From the NCBI GenBank assembly GCA_002968845.1, contig PVBG01000040.1:1-32730 (forward strand): 32,730 nucleotides of DNA, read 5' to 3'. The translations under genes were made by a program, and so were the position numbers. Source of the stretch: Neorhizobium tomejilense. GTDB taxonomy: Bacteria > Pseudomonadota > Alphaproteobacteria > Rhizobiales > Rhizobiaceae. Of the stretch, positions 1 through 7,649 are shown piece by piece; the stretch's first letter is position 1, and each line of letters opens with the position of its first letter. The notes beneath the pieces are model-generated. The model made no database searches. It was not told where the DNA came from and was given only the letters and a program-made list of their open reading frames with translations.

Positions 1-325
1 CCCAGAGGATGATCTGCCCCGCCCCCTTTTCCGAATAGGGTCTACGCTTGCGCGCCGCATGGAACAGCAGGCCGACGACACCTGCCCAGATGACCACGCC
101 GCCGATCAGCATGACGAAAAACAGGTTGGCGACATCGCTCGCCTCGCGGCCAGCCGGATCGAGCGCCGACTGGACGCCGGAACACGATGCCAAGAGCGAA
201 AAGAGAAGAGGAATGAAGGTGGTTGCCCGGATTGCCGGCCGATAGCTGCCCGAAATGCCGTCCCGGCCGATGTCTCGTCCTGATCGGATTGGCCGGCCAG
301 CGCCGGTCAAGCGGTCATCATCCAT
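1..325 (-). CDS. coxB: Cytochrome c oxidase subunit II, N-terminal part (runs off the left edge)
   Basis: Minus-strand reading from about 325 to the window edge gives a lipoprotein-like signal (hydrophobic FIPLLFSLLASC, lipobox LASC), then GVQSALDPAGREASDVANLF and a first membrane helix (FFVMLIGGVVIWAGVVGLLF), followed by a basic stretch ending in GAGQIILWG. The Cys followed by QSALDPAG and a helix hairpin is the usual start of a cytochrome c oxidase subunit II of the alternative type, which carries the CuA site in its C-terminal periplasmic domain. That domain lies outside the window, so copper ligands cannot be checked. The start is uncertain: ATG at 325 leaves a long polar extension before the signal helix, another ATG lies at 340, and no clear ribosome binding site was seen. 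Confidence 0.7.
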   Translation of the reverse strand, partial: MDDDRLTGAGRPIRSGRDIGRDGISGSYRPAIRATTFIPLLFSLLASCSGVQSALDPAGREASDVANLFFVMLIGGVVIWAGVVGLLFHAARKRRPYSEKGAGQIILW

Positions 326-433
326 TCGGCAAGCACCCATCGCGCCATCGGCCGTCAGCCAGACATTGGGCCGGAACGCACGACCCATGGCTTTGTTCCG
401 AGTAAAAACGGAGCGGGCCTAACCGAAATCCCC

Positions 434-451
434 GGCCCTTGGCGCAGGGCC
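434..451 (-). terminator. Weak hairpin downstream of the ArsK-like MFS gene
   Basis: GGCCCT and AGGGCC form a 6-bp stem around a 6-nt loop just beyond the MFS stop codon (minus strand). It is followed on that strand only by a short T-containing run (ATTTCGG), so it is at best a weak intrinsic terminator. Confidence 0.3.
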
Positions 452-459
452 AGGAATCA

Positions 460-1683
460 TCAACCGGAGGCCTCCGGGATGGACGCCCGTGAACCCAGCT
501 GGATTGTCATGACAATTCCCAGAAACGCTGCGGCCGCAATCGTCCCGATCACGACTGTCCACCAGATCGATGGCACGACACCTATGCCCGCCAGCAAGAT
601 CGACATCGCGAGCGGAGCGACGGCGGACATCATCTGCTTGGCCGACGTCACCCACCCCATGCGGCTGCCGTAGCCGGCCTTGCCGAACAACTCCAGCGGC
701 AGGGTACCGCTCACGATGCTTGTCAATCCGGAACCAAGTCCGAAGCAGACGGCGAACAGGATGGCACCGGGGACGGATGGCGTCGTCAACATGAGGATCG
801 CCAGGCCGGACGGGATCAGCGCCGTGGCGATCACCGCCAGCCATCTCTGCGGCAATTCGCGGCCGAAGACCAGGTTGATCAGGCGACTGGCCACCTGCGA
901 AGGACCAAACAGAGAGGCGACGACAAGGCCCGCGGCTCCCATACCCAGCGCCTGGGTCAGCGGGACCATGTGAACGAGGATGGCGGACAAGGCATATCCT
1001 TCGATGGCGAAGCCAAACAGCATCAGGAAGAACAGCAGGTTCCTGTTTGCAACTGCGCGGGCCGGCGCGACCGTCGGAGGTGTCGCTTTGGACGCGGACA
1101 CGGCGCTGGTCGTCAGACGCGCCAGGGCGAGATGGACGGGAAAGCAGACGGCCAGGTTCATGGCCGCGAAGACCAGGTAGATTTCACGCCACGACAGGAA
1201 ACCGTGCATCCAGGACGTCAGGGGCCAGAACATCGACGACGCGAACCCGGCCATCAGTGTCAGGTGAACGATCGAGGTCTGGGCCTTCCTTCCTCCCGCC
1301 TGCACGATGGCAGTGAAAGCCGTCGCGTAGAGAACCGCAACGGAAACCACTTCCGTCAACGCCAGCGAAACGGCAAAGGTCAGCGGCCCCGACGACACGG
1401 CCATCATCACCAGGCAGGCGGCGGCCAGCAGCGACCCTGCGGCCATCAGGCGTCCCGCGCCAATCCGGTCGGCAAGGGCTCCCGAAAGCGGAGCGGCGAG
1501 GCTGCCGGCCAGCAATGCGATCGAAAACGCTCCGAACACCCACTGTTCCGATCGCCCGACGTCGCGGGCAATCTCCGGAACCAGAATACTGAAGGCATAA
1601 TAAAGTGTGCCGTAGCCGATGTTCTGCGAGGCTCCGAGGCCAATCAGGGCCCAGAGCGGTAACTTCTGTTCGTTGGGCATCAT
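460..1683 (-). CDS. MFS transporter, candidate arsenical exporter (ArsK-like)
   Basis: A 407-aa protein with about twelve hydrophobic segments and an MFS motif A-like loop (GALADRIGAGRL) after the second helix. It starts LWALIGLGASQNIGYGTLYYAF, a pattern seen in MFS exporters found in arsenic clusters of rhizobia. The start codon overlaps the stop of the upstream flavoprotein by 4 nt (ATGA), so the two are translationally coupled. With arsR2 and the flavoprotein it forms a three-gene unit. By position and general resemblance it probably exports a trivalent or oxidised arsenical across the inner membrane; ArsK of Agrobacterium is a known MFS arsenite and organoarsenical exporter. The substrate cannot be read from the sequence, and a general MFS drug exporter is the alternative. 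Confidence 0.75.
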   Translation of the reverse strand: MMPNEQKLPLWALIGLGASQNIGYGTLYYAFSILVPEIARDVGRSEQWVFGAFSIALLAGSLAAPLSGALADRIGAGRLMAAGSLLAAACLVMMAVSSGPLTFAVSLALTEVVSVAVLYATAFTAIVQAGGRKAQTSIVHLTLMAGFASSMFWPLTSWMHGFLSWREIYLVFAAMNLAVCFPVHLALARLTTSAVSASKATPPTVAPARAVANRNLLFFLMLFGFAIEGYALSAILVHMVPLTQALGMGAAGLVVASLFGPSQVASRLINLVFGRELPQRWLAVIATALIPSGLAILMLTTPSVPGAILFAVCFGLGSGLTSIVSGTLPLELFGKAGYGSRMGWVTSAKQMMSAVAPLAMSILLAGIGVVPSIWWTVVIGTIAAAAFLGIVMTIQLGSRASIPEASG

Positions 1684-3074
1684 GCGTGCTCGGTCTCGAC
1701 CCTTGTTTGGCCGCAGCCGCAGCCAGACCTGCCTTCGGATTTGGCTTCGGCGTCAGCGACACAACATGCATCTATCGTAGCAGGGGCCGGGCCTCCGCAA
1801 CATCCCGAAGACGTCGAGATCCGGGGAGTAGCGGCGCAGACGCCTGTTTCGGGAAGCACGAGTTCGACACGTCGCGCGGCGGCATGATCACCAGCAAGTT
1901 CCGCGACGACAGACCGCACCTGCTCGTAACCCGTCCGCATCAGGAAGGTCGGCGCCCGGCCGTAAGACTTCGATCCCACGATGTAGAAATCCGCCTCCGG
2001 ATGCGACAGTTCGTCGACCCCATGCGGGGGGACGGTGCCACAGGAATGAAGGTTTGGGTCGATAAGAGGAGCCAGTGCCGGCGGCGCCTCGACGGCCGGA
2101 TCGACGCTCAGCCGCAGCTCCCTCAGGAACGAGAAGTCTGGGCGAAACCCGGTAGCGACGACGACCTGATCCAACTCCAGTTCGATCGCCTCCCCATCGG
2201 CCGTCGCGGTCACGACGACCTTGTCATTTCTCTTGGTGATACCGCTTGCCGAAAAGGACGTGAGCATCTTGAGCTTTCCCGCGTCCATGGCCTTCTTTGC
2301 CGCAAGACCGAGAGCGCCCCGCTCTGGCAGCTGGTCGTTCAAACCGCCGCCCAGCAGCTTGGCGACCCCGTGATTGCGAAGCGCCCAGTGGATTTCGGTA
2401 GACGGGTTGGCCTGCTGAAGCTCCAGCAACGCAAGGGCGACATTGATCGCCGAATGGCCGCTTCCCACCACGAGCGTACGCTTGCCCACGAAGTCCGAAT
2501 GCCTGGCCCCGATAACATCCGGAATGCCGTAGGAAACCGGCCCACCTGCGCTCTCGCCAAGAACCGGAATGCCGTTTACGCCCATCGGGTTCGGTTGTGT
2601 CCATGTGCCGGAGGCATCGATCACTGCCCGCGCGACGACCTCGTGTTCCCCGTCGTCGTCGCGGTATCGGATTGCGAACGGCGCGTCCGAGCGGCCCCCG
2701 GAAGAAACCTTGTCCAGCCCCCGGCGGGCGATGACCGTGACGGTTGCGCCGAGCTTTATCGCCTGCTCGATGGCCGGAACGCGCGACAGAGGCAGCAGGT
2801 AGTCATCGACGATCTCGCGCCCGGTCGGAAGGTAGTCAGGCGAAGGAGCGGCCCAGCCGTTGCTCTCCAGCAGTCGCCGAGCGGCGTCATCGATATTGTA
2901 CTTCCATGGCGAGAACACCCGGACGTGGCCCCACTCAAGAAGCGCGGTCCCGACCGAATTTCCCCTTTCGAAAATGACCGGCGTCATGCCCGCTTCAAGC
3001 AACTTTGCCGCCGCCGCCAGCCCGACCGGACCTGCGCCGACAACCGCAACGGGAAACGCGTCATTTGACTTCAT
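1680..3074 (-). CDS. FAD/NAD(P)-dependent flavoprotein monooxygenase with Cys-rich tail (ArsO-like)
   Basis: A 464-aa class B flavin-monooxygenase-like enzyme. From the chosen start it has an FAD-binding GAGPVG at 13-18, a second dinucleotide site GSGHSA near 204-209, and the ATGFRPD motif near 307-313 typical of flavin monooxygenases and related disulphide reductases. The last 55 residues are unlike the enzyme core: C413, CC at 425-426, CC at 437-438 and a CxC at 452/454, a thiol-rich tail that could bind As(III) or methylarsenite. ATG at 3074 was chosen because GGAG lies 6 nt upstream; ATG at 3086 is the alternative. It follows arsR2 by about 50 bp and overlaps the MFS gene, so it is probably arsenic-inducible. 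Flavin monooxygenases called ArsO or ArsV occur in ars clusters and the latter oxidise methylarsenite; assigning either name here is inference. Confidence 0.75.
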   Translation of the reverse strand: MKSNDAFPVAVVGAGPVGLAAAAKLLEAGMTPVIFERGNSVGTALLEWGHVRVFSPWKYNIDDAARRLLESNGWAAPSPDYLPTGREIVDDYLLPLSRVPAIEQAIKLGATVTVIARRGLDKVSSGGRSDAPFAIRYRDDDGEHEVVARAVIDASGTWTQPNPMGVNGIPVLGESAGGPVSYGIPDVIGARHSDFVGKRTLVVGSGHSAINVALALLELQQANPSTEIHWALRNHGVAKLLGGGLNDQLPERGALGLAAKKAMDAGKLKMLTSFSASGITKRNDKVVVTATADGEAIELELDQVVVATGFRPDFSFLRELRLSVDPAVEAPPALAPLIDPNLHSCGTVPPHGVDELSHPEADFYIVGSKSYGRAPTFLMRTGYEQVRSVVAELAGDHAAARRVELVLPETGVCAATPRISTSSGCCGGPAPATIDACCVADAEAKSEGRSGCGCGQTRVETEHA

Positions 3075-3130
3075 CTTGATCTCCATCGGTATTTCCGGAA
3101 GTTTCGAAATTATGATGTAAAAAAATGCGG

Positions 3131-3451
3131 TCAGGCGACGACCCTGGTCCTTGGCCCGTCGCATCCCTGGTCAGCGCAGCACTCGTCGACGAGGTAGCCG
3201 ATCAGCGCATTCATGTGGCTGTAGTTTGCGGTACAGATCAGCGTCGTCGCCTGGCGGTCCTGAACGACCAGCCCGGTGTCGACCAGACGCTTCAGATGGT
3301 GGGAAAGCGTCGATCCGGGGATATCCAGCTTCTCCTGAAGACGTCCGACCGGAAGTCCTTCCTCGCCCGCGCGAACCAGGGCACGGTAGATCTGGAGGCG
3401 GGTGACGTTGCCAAGGGCTTCGAGCTGAGATGCGGCTTTTTCGATGTTCAT
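3131..3451 (-). CDS. arsR: ArsR/SmtB-family metalloregulator, second copy (arsR2)
   Basis: A 106-aa winged-helix repressor. The recognition region reads LQEKLDIPGSTLSHHLKRLVDTGLV (about 38-62), followed by the wing. Near the C terminus is DECCADQGCDG, a Cys cluster well placed to bind trivalent arsenic and release DNA. It precedes the flavoprotein and MFS genes on the same strand and is separated from arsH by 62 bp holding its own promoter and inverted repeat, so it probably controls a second arsenic-responsive unit. No Shine-Dalgarno sequence precedes the ATG, and the predicted transcription start is at or within a base or two of it, suggesting a leaderless message. Its sequence differs clearly from arsR1 in the same window, so this is not a recent duplication. 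Confidence 0.85.
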   Translation of the reverse strand: MNIEKAASQLEALGNVTRLQIYRALVRAGEEGLPVGRLQEKLDIPGSTLSHHLKRLVDTGLVVQDRQATTLICTANYSHMNALIGYLVDECCADQGCDGPRTRVVA

Positions 3452-3457
3452 GGAAAT

Positions 3458-3486
3458 ACGATAACGGCGAAAGCCGGAGTGGTCAA
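3458..3486 (-). promoter_or_regulatory. Sigma70-type promoter of arsR2
   Basis: On the minus strand TTGACC (3481-3486) and TATCGT (3458-3463) are separated by exactly 17 bp. The last base of the -10 lies 6 nt before the arsR2 ATG, placing transcription start at about the initiation codon. Confidence 0.55.
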
Positions 3487-3489
3487 TAC

Positions 3490-3511
3490 TATTTCCACAA
3501 TCATCGAAATA
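3490..3511. promoter_or_regulatory. Candidate ArsR2 operator (inverted repeat)
   Basis: TATTTC and GAAATA form a perfect 6-bp inverted repeat with a 10-bp spacer, 3 bp upstream of the arsR2 -35 element. Position and AT-rich arms fit an ArsR-type operator; binding by ArsR2 is inferred. Confidence 0.4.
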
Positions 3512-3513
3512 TG

Positions 3514-4239
3514 TCAGATCGATTTGAGCTTGACCCTGCTTTCAAGCTTCTCGGCGTCTTCTTTGCGTTCGCTGTAGCGATCGGTGAGGTAAGCCGACGC
3601 GTCCCTCGTCAACAGGGTGAACTTGACCAGTTCTTCACAGACGTCGACGACACGGTCGTAATAGGAGGACGGCTTCATCCGTCCGTCGGCGTCGAACTCC
3701 TGGTAGGCCTTCGCAACCGACGACTGGTTCGGAATGGTGATCATCCGCATCCACCGTCCTAGGATACGCATCTGGTTCACGGCGTTGAAGGACTGGCTCC
3801 CGCCGGAAACCTCCATGACCGCCAGGGTCTTTCCCTGTGTCGGTCGGATCGAACCGAGAGCCAGGGGAACCCAGTCGATCTGCGCCTTCATGATCCCGGT
3901 CATTGCGCCGTGGCGTTCCGGGCTGACCCAAACCTGGCCCTCCGACCATTGCGATAGCTCCCGCAGTTCCTGGACCTTGGGATGGCTAACGGGCGCTTCG
4001 TCCGGAAGCGGCAGGCCTCGCGGATCGTATACCCGAACTTCGCATCCGAAATGCTCCAGGAGGTGCCGGGCCTCGTGCGCGAGAAATCGGCTGTACGACA
4101 CCTCGCGCAGGGATCCATAGAGGATCAGGATGCGCGGCTTGTGCGTCGAGAACGCAGGACGCAGCGCATCGGGATCGGGGATGCGGAAATATTCGGGCGA
4201 TGCGGCAGGAAAAGTTTCAGGCAATACGCTTTCCTTCAT
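3514..4239 (-). CDS. arsH: ArsH, NADPH-dependent FMN reductase / organoarsenical oxidase
   Basis: A 241-aa flavodoxin-fold protein. The FMN phosphate loop reads LYGSLREVSYSRFLAHEA, followed by VYDPRGLPLPDE, and later VSPERHGAMTGIMKAQIDW and VSGGSQSFNAVNQMR, all hallmarks of ArsH. Characterised ArsH proteins are NADPH:FMN oxidoreductases, and some oxidise trivalent methylarsenicals to less toxic pentavalent forms. It is the last gene of the arsR1 operon; its ATG lies inside the end of the glutaredoxin-type arsC (23-nt overlap), suggesting coupled translation. The frame stays open upstream to 4305, but ATG at 4239 gives the usual ArsH N terminus. The order matches the Sinorhizobium arsR-aqpS-arsC-arsH operon with one extra reductase gene. 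Confidence 0.92.
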   Translation of the reverse strand: MKESVLPETFPAASPEYFRIPDPDALRPAFSTHKPRILILYGSLREVSYSRFLAHEARHLLEHFGCEVRVYDPRGLPLPDEAPVSHPKVQELRELSQWSEGQVWVSPERHGAMTGIMKAQIDWVPLALGSIRPTQGKTLAVMEVSGGSQSFNAVNQMRILGRWMRMITIPNQSSVAKAYQEFDADGRMKPSSYYDRVVDVCEELVKFTLLTRDASAYLTDRYSERKEDAEKLESRVKLKSI

Positions 4240-4642
4240 CGTCAAGGACGCGTTCGCCGTCTTCCTTTGTGAATGGCCCCTGGAACGCGTCCGCAGGCAG
4301 GACATCCAGGACCAGCTCGGACGGCCGCGACAGGCGCGTACCCATCGGCGTGACGACGAACGGTCGGTTGATCAGGATCGGGTCCTTCAGCATCGCGTCG
4401 AGAAGCTGGTCGTCGGTCAGCTCGGGATTGTCGAGGCCGAGTTCCATGTAGGGTGTACCCTTTTCCCGGATCGCCTGGCGGACGGTCAATCCGGCGTCAG
4501 CGATCATTCGGACGAGCTGCTCGAGGGTCGGCGGGTTTTTCAGATACTCGATTACCGTTGGCTCGATACCGGCGTGCTGGATCAGCTCCAGAGTGTTTCG
4601 GGAGGTACCGCAGGCGGGGTTGTGATAGATGGTGACGTCCAT
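4217..4642 (-). CDS. arsC: Arsenate reductase, glutaredoxin-coupled family
   Basis: A 141-aa thioredoxin-fold ArsC of the R773/Spx type. The N terminus MDVTIYHNPACGTSRNTLEL carries the catalytic Cys at residue 11, and the C-terminal half has LINRPFVVTPMGTRLSRPSE with the arginines that bind arsenate in this family. It reduces As(V) to As(III) with glutathione and glutaredoxin. The start lies 2 nt after the aqpS stop, and its 3' end overlaps arsH. It is the second arsenate reductase in this operon and belongs to a fold unrelated to the phosphatase-type enzyme encoded two genes upstream. Confidence 0.92.
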   Translation of the reverse strand: MDVTIYHNPACGTSRNTLELIQHAGIEPTVIEYLKNPPTLEQLVRMIADAGLTVRQAIREKGTPYMELGLDNPELTDDQLLDAMLKDPILINRPFVVTPMGTRLSRPSELVLDVLPADAFQGPFTKEDGERVLDDEGKRIA

Positions 4643-4644
4643 GA

Positions 4645-5349
4645 TCAGCCGGCTCCTTGAGCAATGATAGGGGGAACTTCGTTGCGGCGTTCGGCAAATA
4701 GCCATCCCGCAAGTGCGGCGGCGACGAGCGCTCCGAGGATCTGGGCAACGATGAAACCCGGCAGATCGGTGGGGCGAATGCCGGAGAAAGTATCGGTGAT
4801 GCTCCGTGCAATGGCGACCGCTGGATTGGCGAAGGATGTGGATGCGGTGAACCAGTAGGCTGCCGTTATATAGAGACCCACCAGCAGAGGGATCGCGTCG
4901 ACCCTGAAGCGCAAGCCGCCGAGAATGGTAAGCAGCAAACCGAAAGTCGCAACCGCTTCCGCGATCCATTGAGCCGATCCCGTACGGATCGTTCCAGACA
5001 TTTGGAGGAGCGAAAGGTCGAACATCGCATGAGCGACCAACGTTCCGGACACGCCGCCGGCTATCTGTGCCAGGATGTAAGGAGCAACCGCAGAGACCTT
5101 CAACTCCCGACGCAGGGCGAAAACCATTGTCACGACGGGATTGAAGTGTGCACCCGAGATCGGACCGAGGATCGTGATCAGCACGAACAGGATTGCTCCG
5201 GTCGGTATCGTATTGCCCAGCAGGGACATGGCCGTATCGTCGGTGAGGTGATCCGCCATGATGCCCGAACCGACGACGGTTGCGACGAGGATTGCGGTGC
5301 CGAGGGCCTCCGCGACCAGACGGCGTCCAAGATCGACGGCCACGCTCAT
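4645..5349 (-). CDS. aqpS: Aquaglyceroporin AqpS, arsenite channel
   Basis: A 234-aa major intrinsic protein with six hydrophobic helices and two half-helix loops. The first loop has NPV (N70-P71-V72, in SGAHFNPVVTM) instead of NPA; the second is canonical NPA (N175-P176-A177, in FANPAVAIAR). In Sinorhizobium meliloti AqpS replaces the ArsB pump: arsenate is reduced in the cytoplasm and arsenite leaves by downhill flow through the channel. The same logic fits here because no ArsB or Acr3 is present in the cluster. The ATG overlaps the stop of the upstream phosphatase-type arsC (ATGA), so the pair is coupled. General glycerol or water transport is the less likely alternative given the context. 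Confidence 0.9.
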   Translation of the reverse strand: MSVAVDLGRRLVAEALGTAILVATVVGSGIMADHLTDDTAMSLLGNTIPTGAILFVLITILGPISGAHFNPVVTMVFALRRELKVSAVAPYILAQIAGGVSGTLVAHAMFDLSLLQMSGTIRTGSAQWIAEAVATFGLLLTILGGLRFRVDAIPLLVGLYITAAYWFTASTSFANPAVAIARSITDTFSGIRPTDLPGFIVAQILGALVAAALAGWLFAERRNEVPPIIAQGAG

Positions 5350-5855
5350 TCGGCCTTCTGGGAACTGCGGCCGATCTCGTCCAGCCGTTTCTGGAGTGCC
5401 AGCTTGTCGAGGCTTGTCATCGGCAGACTGGTGAAGATGGAGAGACGGTTGTTGAGCATCCGGTACGTGTCGTCGAAAGCGAAGTGCTTTTCGGCTTCGG
5501 TCCCCTCAGCGGCGGCGGGATCGGGAACGCCCCAATGGGCGGTCATCGGCTGTCCCGGCCAAACCGGGCACGCCTCGTTGGCGGCGTTGTCGCAGACTGT
5601 AAACACGAAGTCCATCTGCGGAGCGCCCGGAGCCGCGAACTCCTCCCAGTTCTTCGAGCGAGCGAAGCTGGTATCGTGGTTCAGGGTCTTCAGGAGCTGG
5701 AGCGTGTAAGGGTGGACCTCGCCTTTCGGCTGGGAGCCGGCCGAATAGGCCTTGAACCTGCCCTGGCCGACCCTGTTGAGGATGGCCTCCGCGATGATGG
5801 AGCGGGCGGAGTTCCCGGTGCAGAGGAAGAGGACGTTGTAGGTGCGATCAGACAT
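5346..5855 (-). CDS. arsC: Arsenate reductase, low-molecular-weight phosphatase type
   Basis: A 169-aa protein with the phosphatase loop CTGNSARS (Cys12, Arg18), WGVPDP with the general acid Asp near 112, and two further cysteines at about 88 (VCDNA) and 96 (ACPVWPG) in the spacing of the redox pair of thioredoxin-linked arsenate reductases. It should reduce As(V) to As(III) through a Cys relay recharged by thioredoxin. ATG at 5855 was chosen over the longer open frame because AGGGA lies about 8 nt upstream and the phosphatase loop starts at the usual distance. It is the first enzyme gene after arsR1, separated by 105 bp, and overlaps aqpS by 4 nt. Confidence 0.88.
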   Translation of the reverse strand: MSDRTYNVLFLCTGNSARSIIAEAILNRVGQGRFKAYSAGSQPKGEVHPYTLQLLKTLNHDTSFARSKNWEEFAAPGAPQMDFVFTVCDNAANEACPVWPGQPMTAHWGVPDPAAAEGTEAEKHFAFDDTYRMLNNRLSIFTSLPMTSLDKLALQKRLDEIGRSSQKAE

Positions 5856-5960
5856 GACGATTGTCCCTGGTGACGTTGTTCCGATTGGCTTGTTTCTGTT
5901 TTCCGCTTCAGATGTTCCGGACCGACCGCCAAGCACGATGGCACCGGCGACTTCGAGCCG

Positions 5961-6314
5961 TCATGCCTTCACCGCAGCGGGAGCGCAGCAGGCGGCAACC
6001 TCCACGGCGGGAGCGCAAATTTCCGGATGGCCGGCGCAGCAGTCCTCCATCAGAAAGCGCACCAGATCGCCGAGGACCTCGATATTCGCCCTGTAGATGA
6101 TCGAGCGCGATTCACGCTGCTGGAGGATCAGGCCCGAGTGTTCGAGTTCCTTGAGATGAAACGAAATATTGGACGCCGACACCCCTGCCCGCTCGGCAAT
6201 CAAACCTGCGGCCATGCCCTCGGGCCCGGCGACAACCAGCATCCGGACAATGTGCAGTCGGGTTTCTTGCGAGAGAGCACCGAAGGCGCCTAGAGCCTGC
6301 TGCTGATTCAACAT
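5961..6314 (-). CDS. arsR: ArsR-family arsenic-responsive repressor (arsR1)
   Basis: A 117-aa winged-helix protein beginning MLNQQQALGAFGALSQETRL, with recognition helix region LIAERAGVSASNISFHLKELEHSGLI (about 39-64) and a Cys-rich C terminus (MEDCCAGHPEIC, then ACC). C-terminal Cys pairs of this kind form the As(III) site in several alphaproteobacterial ArsR proteins. It heads the operon arsR1-arsC-aqpS-arsC-arsH and presumably represses it until arsenite binds. AAGGA lies 8 nt before the ATG. The divergent acyltransferase gene starts about 200 bp away and may or may not share control. Confidence 0.9.
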   Translation of the reverse strand: MLNQQQALGAFGALSQETRLHIVRMLVVAGPEGMAAGLIAERAGVSASNISFHLKELEHSGLILQQRESRSIIYRANIEVLGDLVRFLMEDCCAGHPEICAPAVEVAACCAPAAVKA

Positions 6315-6370
6315 TCATACAATCCTTGAAATATTGAATCATGGATACTCCAGTGAGGCGGTGTTTGCAA
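6313..6370 (-). promoter_or_regulatory. Candidate promoter/operator of the arsR1 operon
   Basis: On the minus strand TTGCAA (6365-6370) and TATCCA (6342-6347) are 17 bp apart. Between the -10 and the ATG is an AT-rich stretch with the inverted pair ATTCA (6313-6317) and TGAAT (6335-6339). This fits an ArsR operator overlapping the transcription start, but both hexamers are imperfect. Confidence 0.35.
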
Positions 6371-6512
6371 GAGGACCACCGGTGGTGGGGTGCTGGCATA
6401 ACCAAAATCCGCAAGTACCCTGTGATCTTAACTCTCACACTCGTTGGATCATCCGGTTGCTGTAATCGTCTAGATGGTGCACGAATACTGCATTTCGATC
6501 GGAGGCAACCTA

Positions 6513-7649
6513 ATGACCGAAACTGCGCCAAACCGCATTGAGTGCCTGGATGGATTGCGAGGTATCGCCGCGCTATGGGTTTTGATAGGTCATGCGCACC
6601 TCTTGACCCGGTTCCGGGTGCCTTTAATCGGTGATCCGGACCTTGGCGTAGATCTCTTCATTGTCCTTTCTGGCTTCTTGATGGTGTTTCATTATCGGCT
6701 GCGGGAAGCGAAGGAACCATGGGAGCTACCATCCACGTGGCGAACATTTTGGCTGCGCCGCTTTTTTAGGATCGCGCCGCTCTATTACATCATGTTGATT
6801 TTTGCGATGGCCCTTGGCCCCGCGATCTACGAAGCGCGGGTAGTGATCGACGCTTACAACTCTGTTCCGGTACAGCCTGCAGGGCGTTACCTCGATCAAA
6901 GCTTCTGGAATTGGGTGGCGCATCTGACATTCTCGTTCGGCGCCATGCCGGGATATGCATATCGAACTGCGCTCCCTGATTGGAGTATCGGCCTCGAAAT
7001 GCAGTTCTACCTCGTGCTTCCGTTTGTGATGCTCGTCATCAAACGTTTGAACCTCTTTGTGGGCATAGGTGCTGTTGTGTTCGCCGGCCTGGCTGCTGCG
7101 GTGATTTCCTATTCGCTTGGATATCGCTTCCCAATGCCTGCATTCTTGCCTTTGAAGATGCATGTCTTCGCGGTCGGAATTTTGATGGCAAGTGTTCTTG
7201 GCGCGGACGCGAAGCGTGTCTGGTTAGCCGCCGCTCTGTCGGCGGCGCTTATGTTGATCCCGATCGGCGGCGCAATGGGCGTAGTCCATCACGGTGCGCG
7301 GCTGGCGATTGTCGGAGTGTTCTTCCTTCTCCTTCATCATCGTGTGGTGTGGCAACCACTCAGGCCGCTGCTGTCGAAGATCAGCAGCTTACTTGGGAAC
7401 AAGTTCTTCCATCTGCTCGGCGAGCTCTCGTTTGGCGCCTACCTCGCCCACCTTCTCGTGATGCAACCAGTTATCGCGTATCTTATCGCGAACCATCCGA
7501 TGTCAAACCCGGCCCGATGGGCTACCGCGCTGGCGATCACCGTGCCGGTCACATATCTGATTGCTGCGATTGGATACAGATGGATTGAGATCCCCGGTCA
7601 GGCGCTAGGTAAAGCCCTAACGCGCAAGCGCGCGATGGCAGCCGCCTAG
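6513..7649 (+). CDS. Acyltransferase family 3 (OafA-like) membrane protein
   Basis: A 378-aa integral membrane protein of the acyltransferase-3 family: IECLDGLRGIAALWVLIGHAH at the N terminus (with the conserved His), GDPDLGVDLFIVLSGFLM in the next segment, then WLRRFFRIAPLYYI, and about ten hydrophobic helices. Members O-acetylate or succinylate sugars of lipopolysaccharide, exopolysaccharide or Nod factors; the acceptor here is unknown. ATG at 6513 was chosen because GGAGG (6501-6505) lies 7 nt upstream; the frame is open from 6474. No glycosyltransferase or polysaccharide genes are adjacent, so it may act on a polymer made elsewhere. Its base composition is more AT-rich than the flanking genes. 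Confidence 0.88.
   Translation: MTETAPNRIECLDGLRGIAALWVLIGHAHLLTRFRVPLIGDPDLGVDLFIVLSGFLMVFHYRLREAKEPWELPSTWRTFWLRRFFRIAPLYYIMLIFAMALGPAIYEARVVIDAYNSVPVQPAGRYLDQSFWNWVAHLTFSFGAMPGYAYRTALPDWSIGLEMQFYLVLPFVMLVIKRLNLFVGIGAVVFAGLAAAVISYSLGYRFPMPAFLPLKMHVFAVGILMASVLGADAKRVWLAAALSAALMLIPIGGAMGVVHHGARLAIVGVFFLLLHHRVVWQPLRPLLSKISSLLGNKFFHLLGELSFGAYLAHLLVMQPVIAYLIANHPMSNPARWATALAITVPVTYLIAAIGYRWIEIPGQALGKALTRKRAMAAA

Noticed and set aside
465..478. Perfect 14-bp palindrome CCGGAGGCCTCCGG
   Set aside because: It lies within the last codons of the MFS gene, and GC-rich coding sequence makes such palindromes likely by chance; no regulatory context.
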